Below are positions 33,447 through 42,721 of a stretch of DNA of 64,000 nt, one piece after another (positions within the stretch are counted from its first letter, which is position 1; the number at the start of each line of letters is the position of its first letter). This stretch comes from Streptomyces acidiscabies (lineage in GTDB: Bacteria > Actinomycetota > Actinomycetes > Streptomycetales > Streptomycetaceae): assembly GCF_020010905.1 (NCBI RefSeq), contig NZ_JAGJBY010000002.1, positions 3,038,001-3,102,000 on the forward strand, written 5' to 3'. The position numbers and the translations under genes were made by a program. The notes below the pieces were generated by a model that was not told the DNA's origin, searched no databases, and saw only the letters and a list, made by a program, of their open reading frames with translations.

Positions 33447-34661
33447 TTGAGCACCGAAGCGTACGTGTACGACGCGATCCGCACCCCCCGCGGTCGCGGC
33501 AAGGCCACCGGCGCGCTGCACGGCACGAAACCGATCGACCTGGTCACCGGCCTCCTGCACGCCCTCCAGGAGCGCCTGCCGAGCCTCGACCCGGCGGCGA
33601 TCGACGACATCGTGCTCGGCGTCGTCGGCCCGCACGGCGACCAGGGCTCCGACATCGCACGGATCGCGGCGATCGCGGCGGGCCTGCCGGACACGGTCGC
33701 CGGGGTGCAGGAGAACCGCTTCTGCGCCTCGGGCCTTGAGGCCGTCAACTCGGCGGCGGCGAAGGTCCGTTCCGGCTGGGAGGACCTCGTGCTCGCGGGC
33801 GGCGTCGAGTCGATGTCGCGCGTGCCGATGGGCTCCGACGGCGGCGCCTGGTTCAACGACCCGATGACGAACCTGGCCGTCAACTTCGTGCCGCAGGGCA
33901 TCGGCGCCGACCTCATCGCCACCATCGAGGGCTTCACCCGGCGCGACGTCGACGAGTACGCGGCCCTCTCGCAGGAGCGCGCGGCGACCGCCTGGAAGGA
34001 GGGCCGCTTCACGCGCGCGGTGGTCCCGGTGACCGACCGCGCGGGCCTGACGGTCCTCGACCGCGACGAACACCCGCGCCCCGGCACCACCGCCGACTCC
34101 CTCGCCGCCCTGAAGCCGTCCTTCGCGGACATCGGCGAACTCGGCGGCTTCGACGCGGTCGCCCTCCAGAAGTACCACTGGGTCGAGAAGATCGACCACG
34201 TCCACCACGCGGGCAACTCCTCCGGCATCGTCGACGGCGCCGCCCTCGTCGCGATCGGCTCGAAGGAGGTCGGCGAGCGCTACGGCCTCACCCCCCGCGC
34301 GCGGATCGTCTCCGCCGCCGTCTCCGGCTCCGAGCCGACCATCATGCTCACCGGCCCCGCACCCGCCACCCGCAAGGCCCTCGCCAAGGCCGGGCTGAGC
34401 ATCGGCGACATCGACCTCGTCGAGATCAACGAGGCGTTCGCGGCCGTCGTGCTGCGCTTCGCCAGGGACCTGGACATCCCCCTGGACAAGATCAACGTCA
34501 ACGGCGGCGCCATCGCGCTCGGCCACCCGCTGGGCGCGACCGGCGCGATGATCCTCGGCACGCTCGTCGACGAACTGGAGCGCCAGGACAAGCGCTACGG
34601 CCTCGCCACCCTGTGCGTGGGCGGCGGCATGGGCATCGCCACCATCGTCGAGCGACTCTGA
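33447..34661 (+). CDS. Acetyl-CoA C-acyltransferase (FadA-type thiolase)
   Basis: The 404-residue thiolase has the acyl-accepting Cys in NRFCASGLEA, VEINEAFAA, GGAIALGHPLGATGA and the second catalytic Cys in CVGGGMG. Together with the downstream FadB-like protein it forms a beta-oxidation pair, releasing acetyl-CoA from 3-ketoacyl-CoA. The TTG at 33447 has GAAAGG 7-12 nt upstream and gives the expected N-terminus STEAYVYDAIRTPRGR. It is in an operon with the racemase-like gene (64 nt gap) and FadB (35 nt gap). Confidence 0.92.
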   Translation: MSTEAYVYDAIRTPRGRGKATGALHGTKPIDLVTGLLHALQERLPSLDPAAIDDIVLGVVGPHGDQGSDIARIAAIAAGLPDTVAGVQENRFCASGLEAVNSAAAKVRSGWEDLVLAGGVESMSRVPMGSDGGAWFNDPMTNLAVNFVPQGIGADLIATIEGFTRRDVDEYAALSQERAATAWKEGRFTRAVVPVTDRAGLTVLDRDEHPRPGTTADSLAALKPSFADIGELGGFDAVALQKYHWVEKIDHVHHAGNSSGIVDGAALVAIGSKEVGERYGLTPRARIVSAAVSGSEPTIMLTGPAPATRKALAKAGLSIGDIDLVEINEAFAAVVLRFARDLDIPLDKINVNGGAIALGHPLGATGAMILGTLVDELERQDKRYGLATLCVGGGMGIATIVERL

Positions 34662-34696
34662 CCCCCTCCCGACGGATCACCGAGAAGGCACCCTCC

Positions 34697-36868
34697 ATGA
34701 ACTCCACCACCATCCGCTGGGAACAGGACCGCGAAGGCGTCGTCACCCTCGTCCTCGACGACCCGGACCAGTCCGCGAACACCATGAACGCCGCCTTCCG
34801 CGCCTCCCTCGCGGCGGTCACCGGCCGCCTGGAGGCCGAGAAGGACACCGTCAAGGGCGTCATCGTCACCTCCGCGAAGAAGACGTTCTTCGCGGGCGGC
34901 GACCTGCGCGACCTGATCCGCGTCACCCCGGACACCGCGCAGGAGCTGTTCGACGGCGGCCTGGAGATCAAGCGCAACCTGCGCCGTATCGAGACCCTCG
35001 GCAAGCCGGTCGTCGCCGCGATCAACGGCGCGGCCCTGGGCGGCGGTTACGAACTCGCCCTCGCCTGCCACCACCGCGTCGCCCTCGACACGCCCGGCAC
35101 GAAGATCGGCTGCCCCGAGGTCACCCTCGGCCTGCTCCCCGGGGGCGGCGGCGTCGTCCGCTCCGTACGCCTCCTGGGGATCGCCGACGCTCTGCTGAAG
35201 GTTCTCCTCCAGGGCACCCAGTACAACGCCCCCAGAGCCCTTCAGAACGGCCTGATCGACGACGTGGCCGGCACGCGCGAGGAACTCCTCGCGAAGGCCC
35301 GCGCGTTCATCGACGCCAACCCCGCCTCCCAGCAGCCCTGGGACCGGCCCGGCTACCGCATCCCCGGCGGCACCCCGGCCAACCCGAAGTTCGCCGCCAA
35401 CCTGCCCGCCTTCCCGGCGACCCTGCGCAAGCAGACGGCGAACGCCCCCTATCCGGCGCCGCGCCGCATCCTCGCCGCCGCCGTCGAGGGCGCGCAGGTC
35501 GACTTCGAGACCGCGCAGGTCATCGAGGCCCGCTACTTCGTCGAACTGGCCGCCGGGCAGATCTCGAAGAACATGATCCAGGCGTTCTTCTTCGACCTCC
35601 AGGCCGTCAACTCCGGCGCCAGCCGCCCGCAGGGCGTCGAACCCCGGCCGGTCCGCAGAGCGGCCGTCCTCGGCGCGGGGATGATGGGCGCGGGCATCGC
35701 CTACGCGTGCGCGCGTGCGGGCATCGACGTCGTCCTCAAGGACGTCACCGCCGAGGCCGCCCGCAAGGGCAAGGGCTACTCCGAGAAGCTGTGCGCCAAG
35801 GCCGTCGCCAAGGGCCGTACGACCCAGGAGAAGGCCGACGCGCTGCTCGCGCGCATCACCCCCACCGCCGACCCCGCCGACCTCGCGGGCTGCGACGCGG
35901 TCATCGAGGCCGTGTTCGAGGACGCCTCCCTCAAGCACAAGGTGTTCCAGGAGATCCAGCACGTCGTCGCCCCCGACGCGCTGCTGTGCTCCAACACCTC
36001 CACGCTCCCCATCACCGCCCTCGCCGAAGGCGTCGAACGGCAGCAGGACTTCATCGGCCTGCACTTCTTCTCGCCGGTCGACAAGATGCCCCTCGTCGAG
36101 ATCATCAAGGGCGAGCGGACGAACGAGGAGACGCTCGCGCGCGCCTTCGACCTGGTCCGGCAGATCCGCAAGACGCCGATCGTCGTGGGCGACTCGCGCG
36201 GGTTCTTCACCTCACGGGTGATCGGCCACTTCATCAACGAGGGCGTCGCCATGGTCGGCGAGGGCATCGAGCCCGCCTCCGTCGAACAGGCCGCCGCGCA
36301 GGCGGGTTACCCCGCCAAGGTGCTCTCCCTGGTCGACGAGCTGACGCTCACTCTGCCCCGCAAGATCCGCAAGGAGTCCCGGCAGGCCGTCGAGGAGGCG
36401 GGCGGCACCTGGACCGCGCACCCCGCCGAGGCCGTCATCGACCGCATGGTCGACGACTTCGGCCGTCCCGGGCGCGCGGGCGGGGCGGGCTTCTACGACT
36501 ACGACGACAGCGGCCGGCGTACGGCCCTGTGGCCGGGCCTGCGCGAGCACTTCACGCGCGCGGGCGCCGAGATCCCCTTCCGCGACATGCAGGAACGCAT
36601 GCTGTTCGCCGAGGCCCTGGACACGGTCCGCCTCTTGGAAGAGGGCGTCCTCACATCGGCAGCCGACGCCAACATCGGCTCCCTCTTCGGCATCGGCTTC
36701 CCCGGCTGGACTGGCGGCGTCCTCCAGTACATCAACGGCTACGAGGGCGGCCTCCCCGGCTTCGTAACCCGAGCCCACGAACTGACGACCCGCTACGGCA
36801 CCCGCTTCACCCCACCGGCACTGCTCGTGGAAAAGGCGGAGAAGGGCGAGACCTTCACGGACGCGTAA
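34697..36868 (+). CDS. FadB-type enoyl-CoA hydratase / 3-hydroxyacyl-CoA dehydrogenase
   Basis: The 723-residue multifunctional enzyme has an N-terminal crotonase domain (about 1-190) with the oxyanion-hole AINGAALGGGYELAL. A middle NAD-binding domain (about 318-500) has AVLGAGMMGAGIAYA, and a 3-hydroxyacyl-CoA dehydrogenase C-terminal region (about 500-720) follows, with PLVEIIKGERTNEET and GGAGFYDYDDSG. It converts enoyl-CoA to 3-ketoacyl-CoA in two steps. ATG at 34697 is 35 nt after the thiolase stop. The long antisense and alternative frames over this gene are shadows. Confidence 0.93.
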   Translation: MNSTTIRWEQDREGVVTLVLDDPDQSANTMNAAFRASLAAVTGRLEAEKDTVKGVIVTSAKKTFFAGGDLRDLIRVTPDTAQELFDGGLEIKRNLRRIETLGKPVVAAINGAALGGGYELALACHHRVALDTPGTKIGCPEVTLGLLPGGGGVVRSVRLLGIADALLKVLLQGTQYNAPRALQNGLIDDVAGTREELLAKARAFIDANPASQQPWDRPGYRIPGGTPANPKFAANLPAFPATLRKQTANAPYPAPRRILAAAVEGAQVDFETAQVIEARYFVELAAGQISKNMIQAFFFDLQAVNSGASRPQGVEPRPVRRAAVLGAGMMGAGIAYACARAGIDVVLKDVTAEAARKGKGYSEKLCAKAVAKGRTTQEKADALLARITPTADPADLAGCDAVIEAVFEDASLKHKVFQEIQHVVAPDALLCSNTSTLPITALAEGVERQQDFIGLHFFSPVDKMPLVEIIKGERTNEETLARAFDLVRQIRKTPIVVGDSRGFFTSRVIGHFINEGVAMVGEGIEPASVEQAAAQAGYPAKVLSLVDELTLTLPRKIRKESRQAVEEAGGTWTAHPAEAVIDRMVDDFGRPGRAGGAGFYDYDDSGRRTALWPGLREHFTRAGAEIPFRDMQERMLFAEALDTVRLLEEGVLTSAADANIGSLFGIGFPGWTGGVLQYINGYEGGLPGFVTRAHELTTRYGTRFTPPALLVEKAEKGETFTDA

Positions 36869-36932
36869 CCCCGCCAAGAAGCTGCCCGACCTGACGAAAC
36901 AGCAGGTCAGCCCGATTGTCAGTGGCGTCGCC

Positions 36933-36938
36933 TACCGT
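36933..36938 (+). promoter_or_regulatory. -10 box before the macro-domain remnant / PfkB kinase
   Basis: TACCGT ends 6 nt before the ATG at 36945, matching the leaderless arrangement at 13501-13513. Confidence 0.45.
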
Positions 36939-36944
36939 GGTCGC

Positions 36945-37031
36945 ATGTCGGAGATCACGTACACGAGGGGTGACGCCACCACACCATTGGTGAAGGGCGT
37001 CAAGGTGATCGCCCAGGAGGGCCTGAGTTGA
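36945..37031 (+). pseudogene. Remnant of a macro-domain protein N-terminus (28 codons)
   Basis: The 28-residue ORF starts MSEITYTRGDATTPLVKGV and continues KVIAQEGLS before a stop. Macro-domain (ADP-ribose-binding) proteins of Streptomyces begin almost identically (ITYVRGDATxPxxKGxKVIAHVCND), from memory. After KVIA the family sequence is lost and the ORF runs into the AGGAGG Shine-Dalgarno (37015-37020) and TTG start of the kinase, with a TTGA overlap. It may now serve only as a leader ORF that couples translation to the kinase. Confidence 0.6.
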
Positions 37032-37909
37032 GCCGTAACGACATCGACGTCCTCGTTCTCGGCGGAGCCGGCGTCGACACCATCATCTCCGTGCCCGAGC
37101 TGCCCCTCCCGTACGCCGACAGTCATATGGTCGACGGCATCCACGCGCGGGCCGGGCAGACCGGGGACTTCGTGGCGTTGGGGCTCAGTGCGCTCGGGCT
37201 CGTGGTGCACCATCTCGACTTTCTCGGTGATGATCCGGAAGGCGTGCTGGTGCGGGACTTTCACCGGGAGCACGGCATCGCGCTGACCGCCCTGCCGCAG
37301 GCCGCCGGGACCAAGCGGGCCACGAACCTGGTGGCGCCGGACGGGCGCAGGCTGTCCCTGTACGACACGAGCCGCACCCGTTTCGAGGACCGGTTCCCCG
37401 AAGGCACCCTGCGGGAACTCGCCGCCCGCAGCAGGCACGTACATGTCTCGCTCACCCAGCCCTGCGCCGACGCCCTCCCGGTCCTGCGCGAGACCGGCGT
37501 CCCCCTCTCGACGGACCTGCACGACTGGGACGGCGAGAACCCGTACCACGAACCGTTCGCCCTCGCCGCGGACATCGTGTTCCTCTCGGCGGCGGCCCTC
37601 ACGGACGTGGAAGCGACGATGCGCCGCATCGTGAGGGACGGCCGCGCGAGGACGGTCGTGGTGACGGCCGGCGCGAAGGGCGCGTACCTCCTCGAAAAAG
37701 GCGACCTGATCCACGTACCCGCGTCCCTCCCACCCGCCCCGGTCGTCGACTCCAACGGCGCCGGCGACGCCTTCGCCGCGGGCTTCCTGTACGGCACCCT
37801 GACCGGTGCGACCCCGCAGGAGAGCGCGGGATACGGCGCCCGCGCGGGAGCGTACGCGTGCACCGTCCCCGCCACCCGCGCCGCCGCCCTGACGAGGGCC
37901 GACCTGTGA
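37028..37909 (+). CDS. PfkB family carbohydrate kinase
   Basis: The 293-residue ribokinase-fold protein has the N-terminal DVLVLGGAGVDTIISV with the sugar-binding GQTGDFVALGLSALG segment, and the C-terminal signature DSNGAGDAFAAGF with the catalytic Asp. It phosphorylates a sugar or nucleoside; the substrate is unknown. I chose TTG at 37028 because AGGAGG sits 7 nt before it and it overlaps the stop of the macro-domain remnant. It ends 60 nt before the secreted peptidase. Confidence 0.88.
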   Translation: MSRNDIDVLVLGGAGVDTIISVPELPLPYADSHMVDGIHARAGQTGDFVALGLSALGLVVHHLDFLGDDPEGVLVRDFHREHGIALTALPQAAGTKRATNLVAPDGRRLSLYDTSRTRFEDRFPEGTLRELAARSRHVHVSLTQPCADALPVLRETGVPLSTDLHDWDGENPYHEPFALAADIVFLSAAALTDVEATMRRIVRDGRARTVVVTAGAKGAYLLEKGDLIHVPASLPPAPVVDSNGAGDAFAAGFLYGTLTGATPQESAGYGARAGAYACTVPATRAAALTRADL

Positions 37910-37956
37910 TGCCAGAACTTCACAAACACCCTCTACTGCGCAGGAGTTCGCAGAGG

Positions 37957-37962
37957 TACCGT
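37957..37962 (+). promoter_or_regulatory. -10 box, leaderless-type promoter of the X-Pro peptidase
   Basis: TACCGT ends 7 nt before the ATG at 37970, without a Shine-Dalgarno at the right distance. Confidence 0.45.
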
Positions 37963-37969
37963 CCCGCCC

Positions 37970-39916
37970 ATGCCTCTACGCAAGCGCTTCACGACCTGGA
38001 GACCCCTCGCGGCCACCACCCTCACCGTCCTGGCGGCCTCCCTCCTCACCCCCACCGCGGCGCAGGCGGGTTCACGGGAGAGCCTGCCGGTCTACTCGTA
38101 CGACAAGGCGATACGCCAGTCGGTATGGGTCGACACGGGCCTGGACGGGGACGGCGACGGCAAGAAGGACCGGGTCGCCGTCGACATCGTCCGCCCCCGG
38201 GAACCGGCCCAGCAGGGCCGTAAAGTGCCGGTGATCATGGACGCCAGCCCGTACTACTCCTGCTGCGGCCGGGGCAACGAGAGCCAGTTGAAGACGTACG
38301 ACGCGAACGGCAACGTCGTCCAGATGCCGCTCTTCTACGACAACTACTTCGTCCCGCGCGGCTACGCGTTCGTCGGCGTCGACCTCGCCGGCACCAACCG
38401 CTCCGATGGCTGCGTGGACATCGGCGGCCCCTCGGACATCGGCTCCGCGAAGGCGGTCGTCGACTGGCTGAACGGCCGGGCGACCGCGTACACGACCCGC
38501 ACGGGCACGACGACCGCGAAGGCCGACTGGACCAACGGCCGCACCGGCATGATCGGCAAGAGCTGGGACGGCACGATAGCCAACGGCGTCGCCGCGACCG
38601 GCGTCAAGGGCCTCAAGACGGTCGTCCCGATCAGCGCGATCTCCTCCTGGTACGACTACTACTTCCAGCAGGGCGCCCCGCTGTACGACGGCGGCCCCGA
38701 CGACCTCTCCGACTACGTCGACAGCCCGGACGCCCGTGCCAAGTGCGCCGCCGTGCAGCAGCAGCTCAAGAACGGCGCGCCCCGCACCGGCGACTGGACC
38801 CGCCTGTGGACCGGCCGGGACTACGTCAAGGACGCGGGCAAGGTGAAGGCCAGCGTCTTCGCCGTGCACGGCATGCAGGACCTCAACGTCCGCACGAACC
38901 ACCTCGGCCAGTGGTGGAACGCCCTCGCGAAGAACGGCGTCAAGCGCAAGATCTGGCTCTCCCAGACGGGCCACGTCGACCCCTTCGACTTCCGGCGCGG
39001 CGCCTGGGTCGACACGCTGCACCGCTGGTTCGACCACGAACTCCTCGGCTACGACAACGGCATCGACCGCGAGCCGATGGCCGACGTCGAGCGCCACCCC
39101 GACCAGTGGGAGACGTCCCGCGCCTGGCCCCCGTCCGGCACCCGGACGACGACCCTGCGCCCCGCGGCCGGCACGCAGCCCGGCGTAGGGAGCCTCGGCC
39201 TGCGCAAGGGCACCGGCACGGCGACGTTCACCGACAACCCCGCGCTGGACGAGACCGACTGGTCCGCGAAGATCGACACGGCGACACCGGAGAAGGCCGG
39301 GTTCACGACAGGGCCCCTCACACGCGACCTGCGCCTCGCCGGTTCCCCGACGGTCACCGTCACCGCGACGCCCACGACGCCGACGGCACACCTCTCCGCC
39401 GTCCTCGTCGACCTCGGCCCCGACACGATCCGCGACTACGCGGCGGCGGGCGAGGGCATCACGACCCTCACGGACCGCACCTGCTGGGGCGCGAGCACGG
39501 CCGGCGACAGCGCCTGCTTCAAGCGGACGGCGGCGAAGACGACGGCCGTCGACTACACGGTCGTCAGCCGGGGCTGGGCGGACCTCGGTACGTACGCCGA
39601 CCCGGGCCACGGTGTCCCGCTCACCCCGGGCAAGCGCTACACCCTCACGATCGCGCTGGCCGCGACCGACCACGTCGTCCCGGCGGGCCACCGCCTCGCG
39701 CTGATCGTCGCGGGCACGGACAAGAACCTCATCGAACCCCCCGCCGACAAGCCGACGCTGACCCTGGACCTGTCCCGCACCTCGGCGAACGTCCCCCTCG
39801 TGGGCGGCGCCCCGGCCTTCGCCCGCGCGACGGCGGGAACGGTCACGAAGCCGCCGAGGACGACGGCTCCGCTGGAGGGCGTGGGCCCGAACGCACAGGC
39901 ACGGCGCGTGCCGTAA
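37970..39916 (+). CDS. Secreted Xaa-Pro dipeptidyl-peptidase (PepX/CocE family)
   Basis: The 648-residue serine hydrolase has a signal peptide (LAATTLTVLAASLLTPTAAQA). The catalytic alpha/beta-hydrolase domain contains YVPRGYAFV-like VPRGYAFVGVDLAGTNRSDG and the nucleophile in GKSWDGT, with acid/base residues in VHGMQDLNV and SQTGHVDPF. The C-terminal beta-jelly roll of the CocE/NonD X-Pro family runs from about residue 390. It releases X-Pro dipeptides from peptides outside the cell. ATG at 37970 follows a -10 box. A strong 12 bp hairpin lies downstream. Confidence 0.9.
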   Translation: MPLRKRFTTWRPLAATTLTVLAASLLTPTAAQAGSRESLPVYSYDKAIRQSVWVDTGLDGDGDGKKDRVAVDIVRPREPAQQGRKVPVIMDASPYYSCCGRGNESQLKTYDANGNVVQMPLFYDNYFVPRGYAFVGVDLAGTNRSDGCVDIGGPSDIGSAKAVVDWLNGRATAYTTRTGTTTAKADWTNGRTGMIGKSWDGTIANGVAATGVKGLKTVVPISAISSWYDYYFQQGAPLYDGGPDDLSDYVDSPDARAKCAAVQQQLKNGAPRTGDWTRLWTGRDYVKDAGKVKASVFAVHGMQDLNVRTNHLGQWWNALAKNGVKRKIWLSQTGHVDPFDFRRGAWVDTLHRWFDHELLGYDNGIDREPMADVERHPDQWETSRAWPPSGTRTTTLRPAAGTQPGVGSLGLRKGTGTATFTDNPALDETDWSAKIDTATPEKAGFTTGPLTRDLRLAGSPTVTVTATPTTPTAHLSAVLVDLGPDTIRDYAAAGEGITTLTDRTCWGASTAGDSACFKRTAAKTTAVDYTVVSRGWADLGTYADPGHGVPLTPGKRYTLTIALAATDHVVPAGHRLALIVAGTDKNLIEPPADKPTLTLDLSRTSANVPLVGGAPAFARATAGTVTKPPRTTAPLEGVGPNAQARRVP

Positions 39917-39979
39917 CCGGAACGCCGGGGACGCTGCCGCGTACGGCACTGTCCAGACGTACGGCGTCCCGCTGACAAC

Positions 39980-40008
39980 CGGCGCCGCAGGGCTCACCTG
40001 CGGCGCCG
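39980..40008. terminator. Bidirectional hairpin terminator between peptidase and D-amino-acid oxidase
   Basis: CGGCGCCGCAGG (39980-39991) and CCTGCGGCGCCG (39997-40008) form a perfect 12 bp stem with a 5 nt loop in a convergent gap. C/T-rich sequence follows on the plus strand. Confidence 0.8.
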
Positions 40009-40016
40009 CACCCCCC

Positions 40017-40961
40017 TCACCCACCCCCCTCCACCAGCTCCGCCGCCTCCCGCGCGCACCCCCAAGCCACCGTCACCCCCGCACCCCCGTGCCCGTAGTG
40101 ATGCACCACGACCCGCCCGTCGCCCAGCACCCCCCGCTCCAACCGCACCACCCCCCGCGCGGGCCGCAACCCCACCCGGTGCCCCAGCACCCGCGCCCCC
40201 GCGATCTCCGGCCGCAGCCGCGCGCAGCGCCGGACGATCGCCTCCGCCACGGCGGGATCGGGTACGAGGGACCAGGCGCCCTCCTCGGCCGTGCCGCCCA
40301 GCAGCAGCCGACCGGGCTGGGGGAAGAAGTACGTGAGGGAACCGTCCGCGCCGTCGGACACGGCCCAGTTGTCGATGCCGGGGTTCTCGACGATCACCAA
40401 CTGCCCGCGAACCGGGTGTACGTCGGGATCGCCGGCCAGCTCCCGCGCCCCGAGCCCGGCGCAGTTGACGACCACGGGCGCGTCGGCGTCGGCGAGACCG
40501 GTCACGGCACGCACCTCGACCCGGCCCCCGGCCTCCTCGAACCGCCTCCGCAGCCACGGCAGATACACGGCCATGTCGACCAACGGCAACCGGGCCCACA
40601 ACCCGGCCCCCGCCGCGTACTCACCCGGCGTACAGTCCCGCAACCCCAACGCCGCCCCCTCCAGCCACCCCACCTCGTCGAGGGACGTCCCCCCGAGCAC
40701 CCCCTCTGCCATCCGCACCCCGGCCGCCCCGCCTTGCCGCGCCAACTCCCGGTACACGTCGAGCGACTCCAGCGCCCAGGCGCGCGCGGTGAGCCGGGGC
40801 TCGATGTGGTACGGCCACCACAGCGCACCGGCGACGGCCGAGGTCGTCGCCTCACCCACCTCGCGGGCCCACACCCGCACCCGCCACCCCCGCTCGGCCA
40901 GCACCACTCCGGTCGTCAGCCCGACGACCCCGGCCCCGATGATCACGACGTCACGATTCAT
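40017..40961 (-). CDS. D-amino-acid oxidase (FAD-dependent)
   Basis: The 314-residue flavoprotein of the DAO family has an N-terminal FAD Rossmann motif VVIIGAGVVGLTTGVVLAERG, the AGALWWPYHIEP segment, NCAGLGARELAGD and the C-terminal signature HHYGHGGAGVTVAWG. It oxidises D-amino acids to keto acids with hydrogen peroxide release. GGAGG 8 nt before the ATG at 40961 fixes the start; the frame open to 41021 runs into the divergent promoter. Confidence 0.92.
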   Translation of the reverse strand: MNRDVVIIGAGVVGLTTGVVLAERGWRVRVWAREVGEATTSAVAGALWWPYHIEPRLTARAWALESLDVYRELARQGGAAGVRMAEGVLGGTSLDEVGWLEGAALGLRDCTPGEYAAGAGLWARLPLVDMAVYLPWLRRRFEEAGGRVEVRAVTGLADADAPVVVNCAGLGARELAGDPDVHPVRGQLVIVENPGIDNWAVSDGADGSLTYFFPQPGRLLLGGTAEEGAWSLVPDPAVAEAIVRRCARLRPEIAGARVLGHRVGLRPARGVVRLERGVLGDGRVVVHHYGHGGAGVTVAWGCAREAAELVEGGG

Positions 40962-41035
40962 CCCCGGAACCTCCCCGGAGAACCCCCGCCTCATCCCCTC
41001 CTGGAACCCGGAAGCCCCCACCCCCCGACCCCCGC

Positions 41036-41041
41036 TAGGAT
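41036..41041 (+). promoter_or_regulatory. -10 box, leaderless-type promoter of the second ABC-F gene
   Basis: TAGGAT ends 9 nt before the GTG at 41051, with no Shine-Dalgarno between. Confidence 0.5.
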
Positions 41042-41050
41042 CTACCCTCT

Positions 41051-42691
41051 GTGACCGCCACCCTCGTCGCCAAGAACCTCGCCGCCGGCCACGGCGACCG
41101 CTCCCTCTTCTCCGGACTCGACCTCGTCGTGGCCCCCGGGGACGTGATCGGCCTGGTCGGGGCCAACGGTGCGGGCAAGTCCACGCTGCTGAGACTGCTC
41201 GCGGGACTGCTCGCCCCGGAGGAGGGCGACCTCAAGCTCTCCCCGCCGACCGCGACCGTCGGCCACCTCCCGCAGGAACCCGAACGGCGCCCCGGCGAGA
41301 CGATCCGCGACTTCCTGGCCCGCAGGACCGGCGTCGCCGAGGCACAGCGCCTGATGGACGAGTCCGCGCAGGGCCTCGCCGACGGAGTCCCCGGCGCGGA
41401 CGACGCCTACTCCGTGAACCTGGAGCGCTGGCTCGACCTCGGCGGCGCCGACCTCGACGAACGCGCGGAGGAAACCGCCGCGACCCTCGGCCTCGCCGTG
41501 GGCCTGGACCAGCCGATGACGTCCCTGTCCGGCGGCCAGGCAGCCCGCGCGGGCCTCGCCTCGCTGCTCCTGTCCCGCTACGACGTCTTCCTCCTCGACG
41601 AGCCCACCAACGACCTCGACCTCGACGGCCTGGAACGCCTGGAACGGTTCGTGAAGGGCCTGCGCGCCGGCACGGTCGTCGTCAGCCACGACCGCGAGTT
41701 CCTCACCCGCACGGTCACCAAGGTCCTCGAACTCGACCTGGCCCAGGGCCAGATCAACCTCTACGGCGGCGGCTACGAGGCGTACCTCGAAGAACGCGCC
41801 ACCGCCCGCCGCCACGCTCGCGACGACTTCGAGGAGTACGCCGACAAACGCTCCGCGCTCCAGGACCGCGCCCAGATGCAGCGCTCCTGGATGGACAAGG
41901 GCGTCAAGAACGCGCGGCGCAAGGCGAACAACGACAACGACAAGATCGGCCGCAAGTTCCGCAGCGAGGCCAGCGAGAAGCAGGCGGCGAAGGCACGCCA
42001 GACGCAGCGCATGATCGAACGCCTCGACGTCGTCGATGAACCCCGCAAGGAGTGGGAACTGCGGATGGAGATCGCCTCCGCACCCCGCTCGGGCGCGGTG
42101 GTCGCCTCCCTGCGGGACGCGGAGATCCGTCTCGGCGACTTCGCCTTCGGCCCGGTCACCCTCCAGATCGACTGGGCGGACCGGGTAGCGGTGACCGGCG
42201 CGAACGGGGCAGGAAAATCAACCCTGTTGGCAGCGCTCCTGGGCCGCCTCCCGCTGGACTCCGGTACGGCGACGCTGGGTTCGGGCGTCCTGGTCGGCGA
42301 GGTGGACCAGGCCCGCAAGCTCTTCTACGGTCCCGAGTCGCTGCTGGACGCGTTCTGCGCGGCGGTCCCGGACACGGAACCGGCGGAAGTCCGCACCCTC
42401 CTGGCCAAGTTCGGCCTCAAGGCGGACCACGTCCTGCGCCCGGCGGCGACCCTGTCCCCGGGGGAGAGGACGAGGGCGGGCCTGGCGTTGCTCCAGGGCA
42501 GGGGCGTGAACCTCCTGGTCCTGGACGAGCCGACGAACCACTTGGACCTACCGGCGATCGAACAGCTGGAATCGGCGCTGGAGGAGTACGAGGGAACGCT
42601 GCTCCTGGTCACTCATGACCGCAGAATGCTGGACGCGGTACAGGTGACACGCCGCCTAGAGGTAGCGGCAGGAAAAGTAACAGAGCGTTAA
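41051..42691 (+). CDS. ABC-F family ATPase (translation-associated)
   Basis: The 546-residue protein has two nucleotide-binding domains and no membrane helices. NBD1 contains GANGAGKST, LSGGQAARAGL and FLLDEPTNDLD; NBD2 contains GANGAGKST, LSPGERTRAGL and LVLDEPTNHLD. The linker between them (KGVKNARRKANNDNDK) is basic and coiled-coil-like. Housekeeping-type ABC-F proteins of this length act on translating ribosomes. GTG at 41051 follows a leaderless -10 box. The second NBD signature has Pro in place of the usual second Gly (LSPGE), which occurs in this subfamily. The last 500 bp use more A-ending codons. Confidence 0.9.
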   Translation: MTATLVAKNLAAGHGDRSLFSGLDLVVAPGDVIGLVGANGAGKSTLLRLLAGLLAPEEGDLKLSPPTATVGHLPQEPERRPGETIRDFLARRTGVAEAQRLMDESAQGLADGVPGADDAYSVNLERWLDLGGADLDERAEETAATLGLAVGLDQPMTSLSGGQAARAGLASLLLSRYDVFLLDEPTNDLDLDGLERLERFVKGLRAGTVVVSHDREFLTRTVTKVLELDLAQGQINLYGGGYEAYLEERATARRHARDDFEEYADKRSALQDRAQMQRSWMDKGVKNARRKANNDNDKIGRKFRSEASEKQAAKARQTQRMIERLDVVDEPRKEWELRMEIASAPRSGAVVASLRDAEIRLGDFAFGPVTLQIDWADRVAVTGANGAGKSTLLAALLGRLPLDSGTATLGSGVLVGEVDQARKLFYGPESLLDAFCAAVPDTEPAEVRTLLAKFGLKADHVLRPAATLSPGERTRAGLALLQGRGVNLLVLDEPTNHLDLPAIEQLESALEEYEGTLLLVTHDRRMLDAVQVTRRLEVAAGKVTER

Positions 42692-42692
42692 A

Positions 42693-42721
42693 GCCCCTTT
42701 AGGGCAACGCCCCAAAGGGGC
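42693..42721 (+). terminator. Hairpin terminator after the ABC-F gene
   Basis: GCCCCTTT (42693-42700) pairs with AAAGGGGC (42714-42721), with an inner GGGC/GCCC stem. It begins 1 nt after the ABC-F stop and overlaps the start of the 30 bp dispersed repeat. Confidence 0.75.

Noticed and set aside
38072..40024. 650-codon minus-strand open frame opposite the X-Pro peptidase
   Set aside because: Composition is typical of the antisense of a high-GC gene (Arg/Val/Gly/Asp-rich), while the plus strand encodes a clear secreted serine peptidase.
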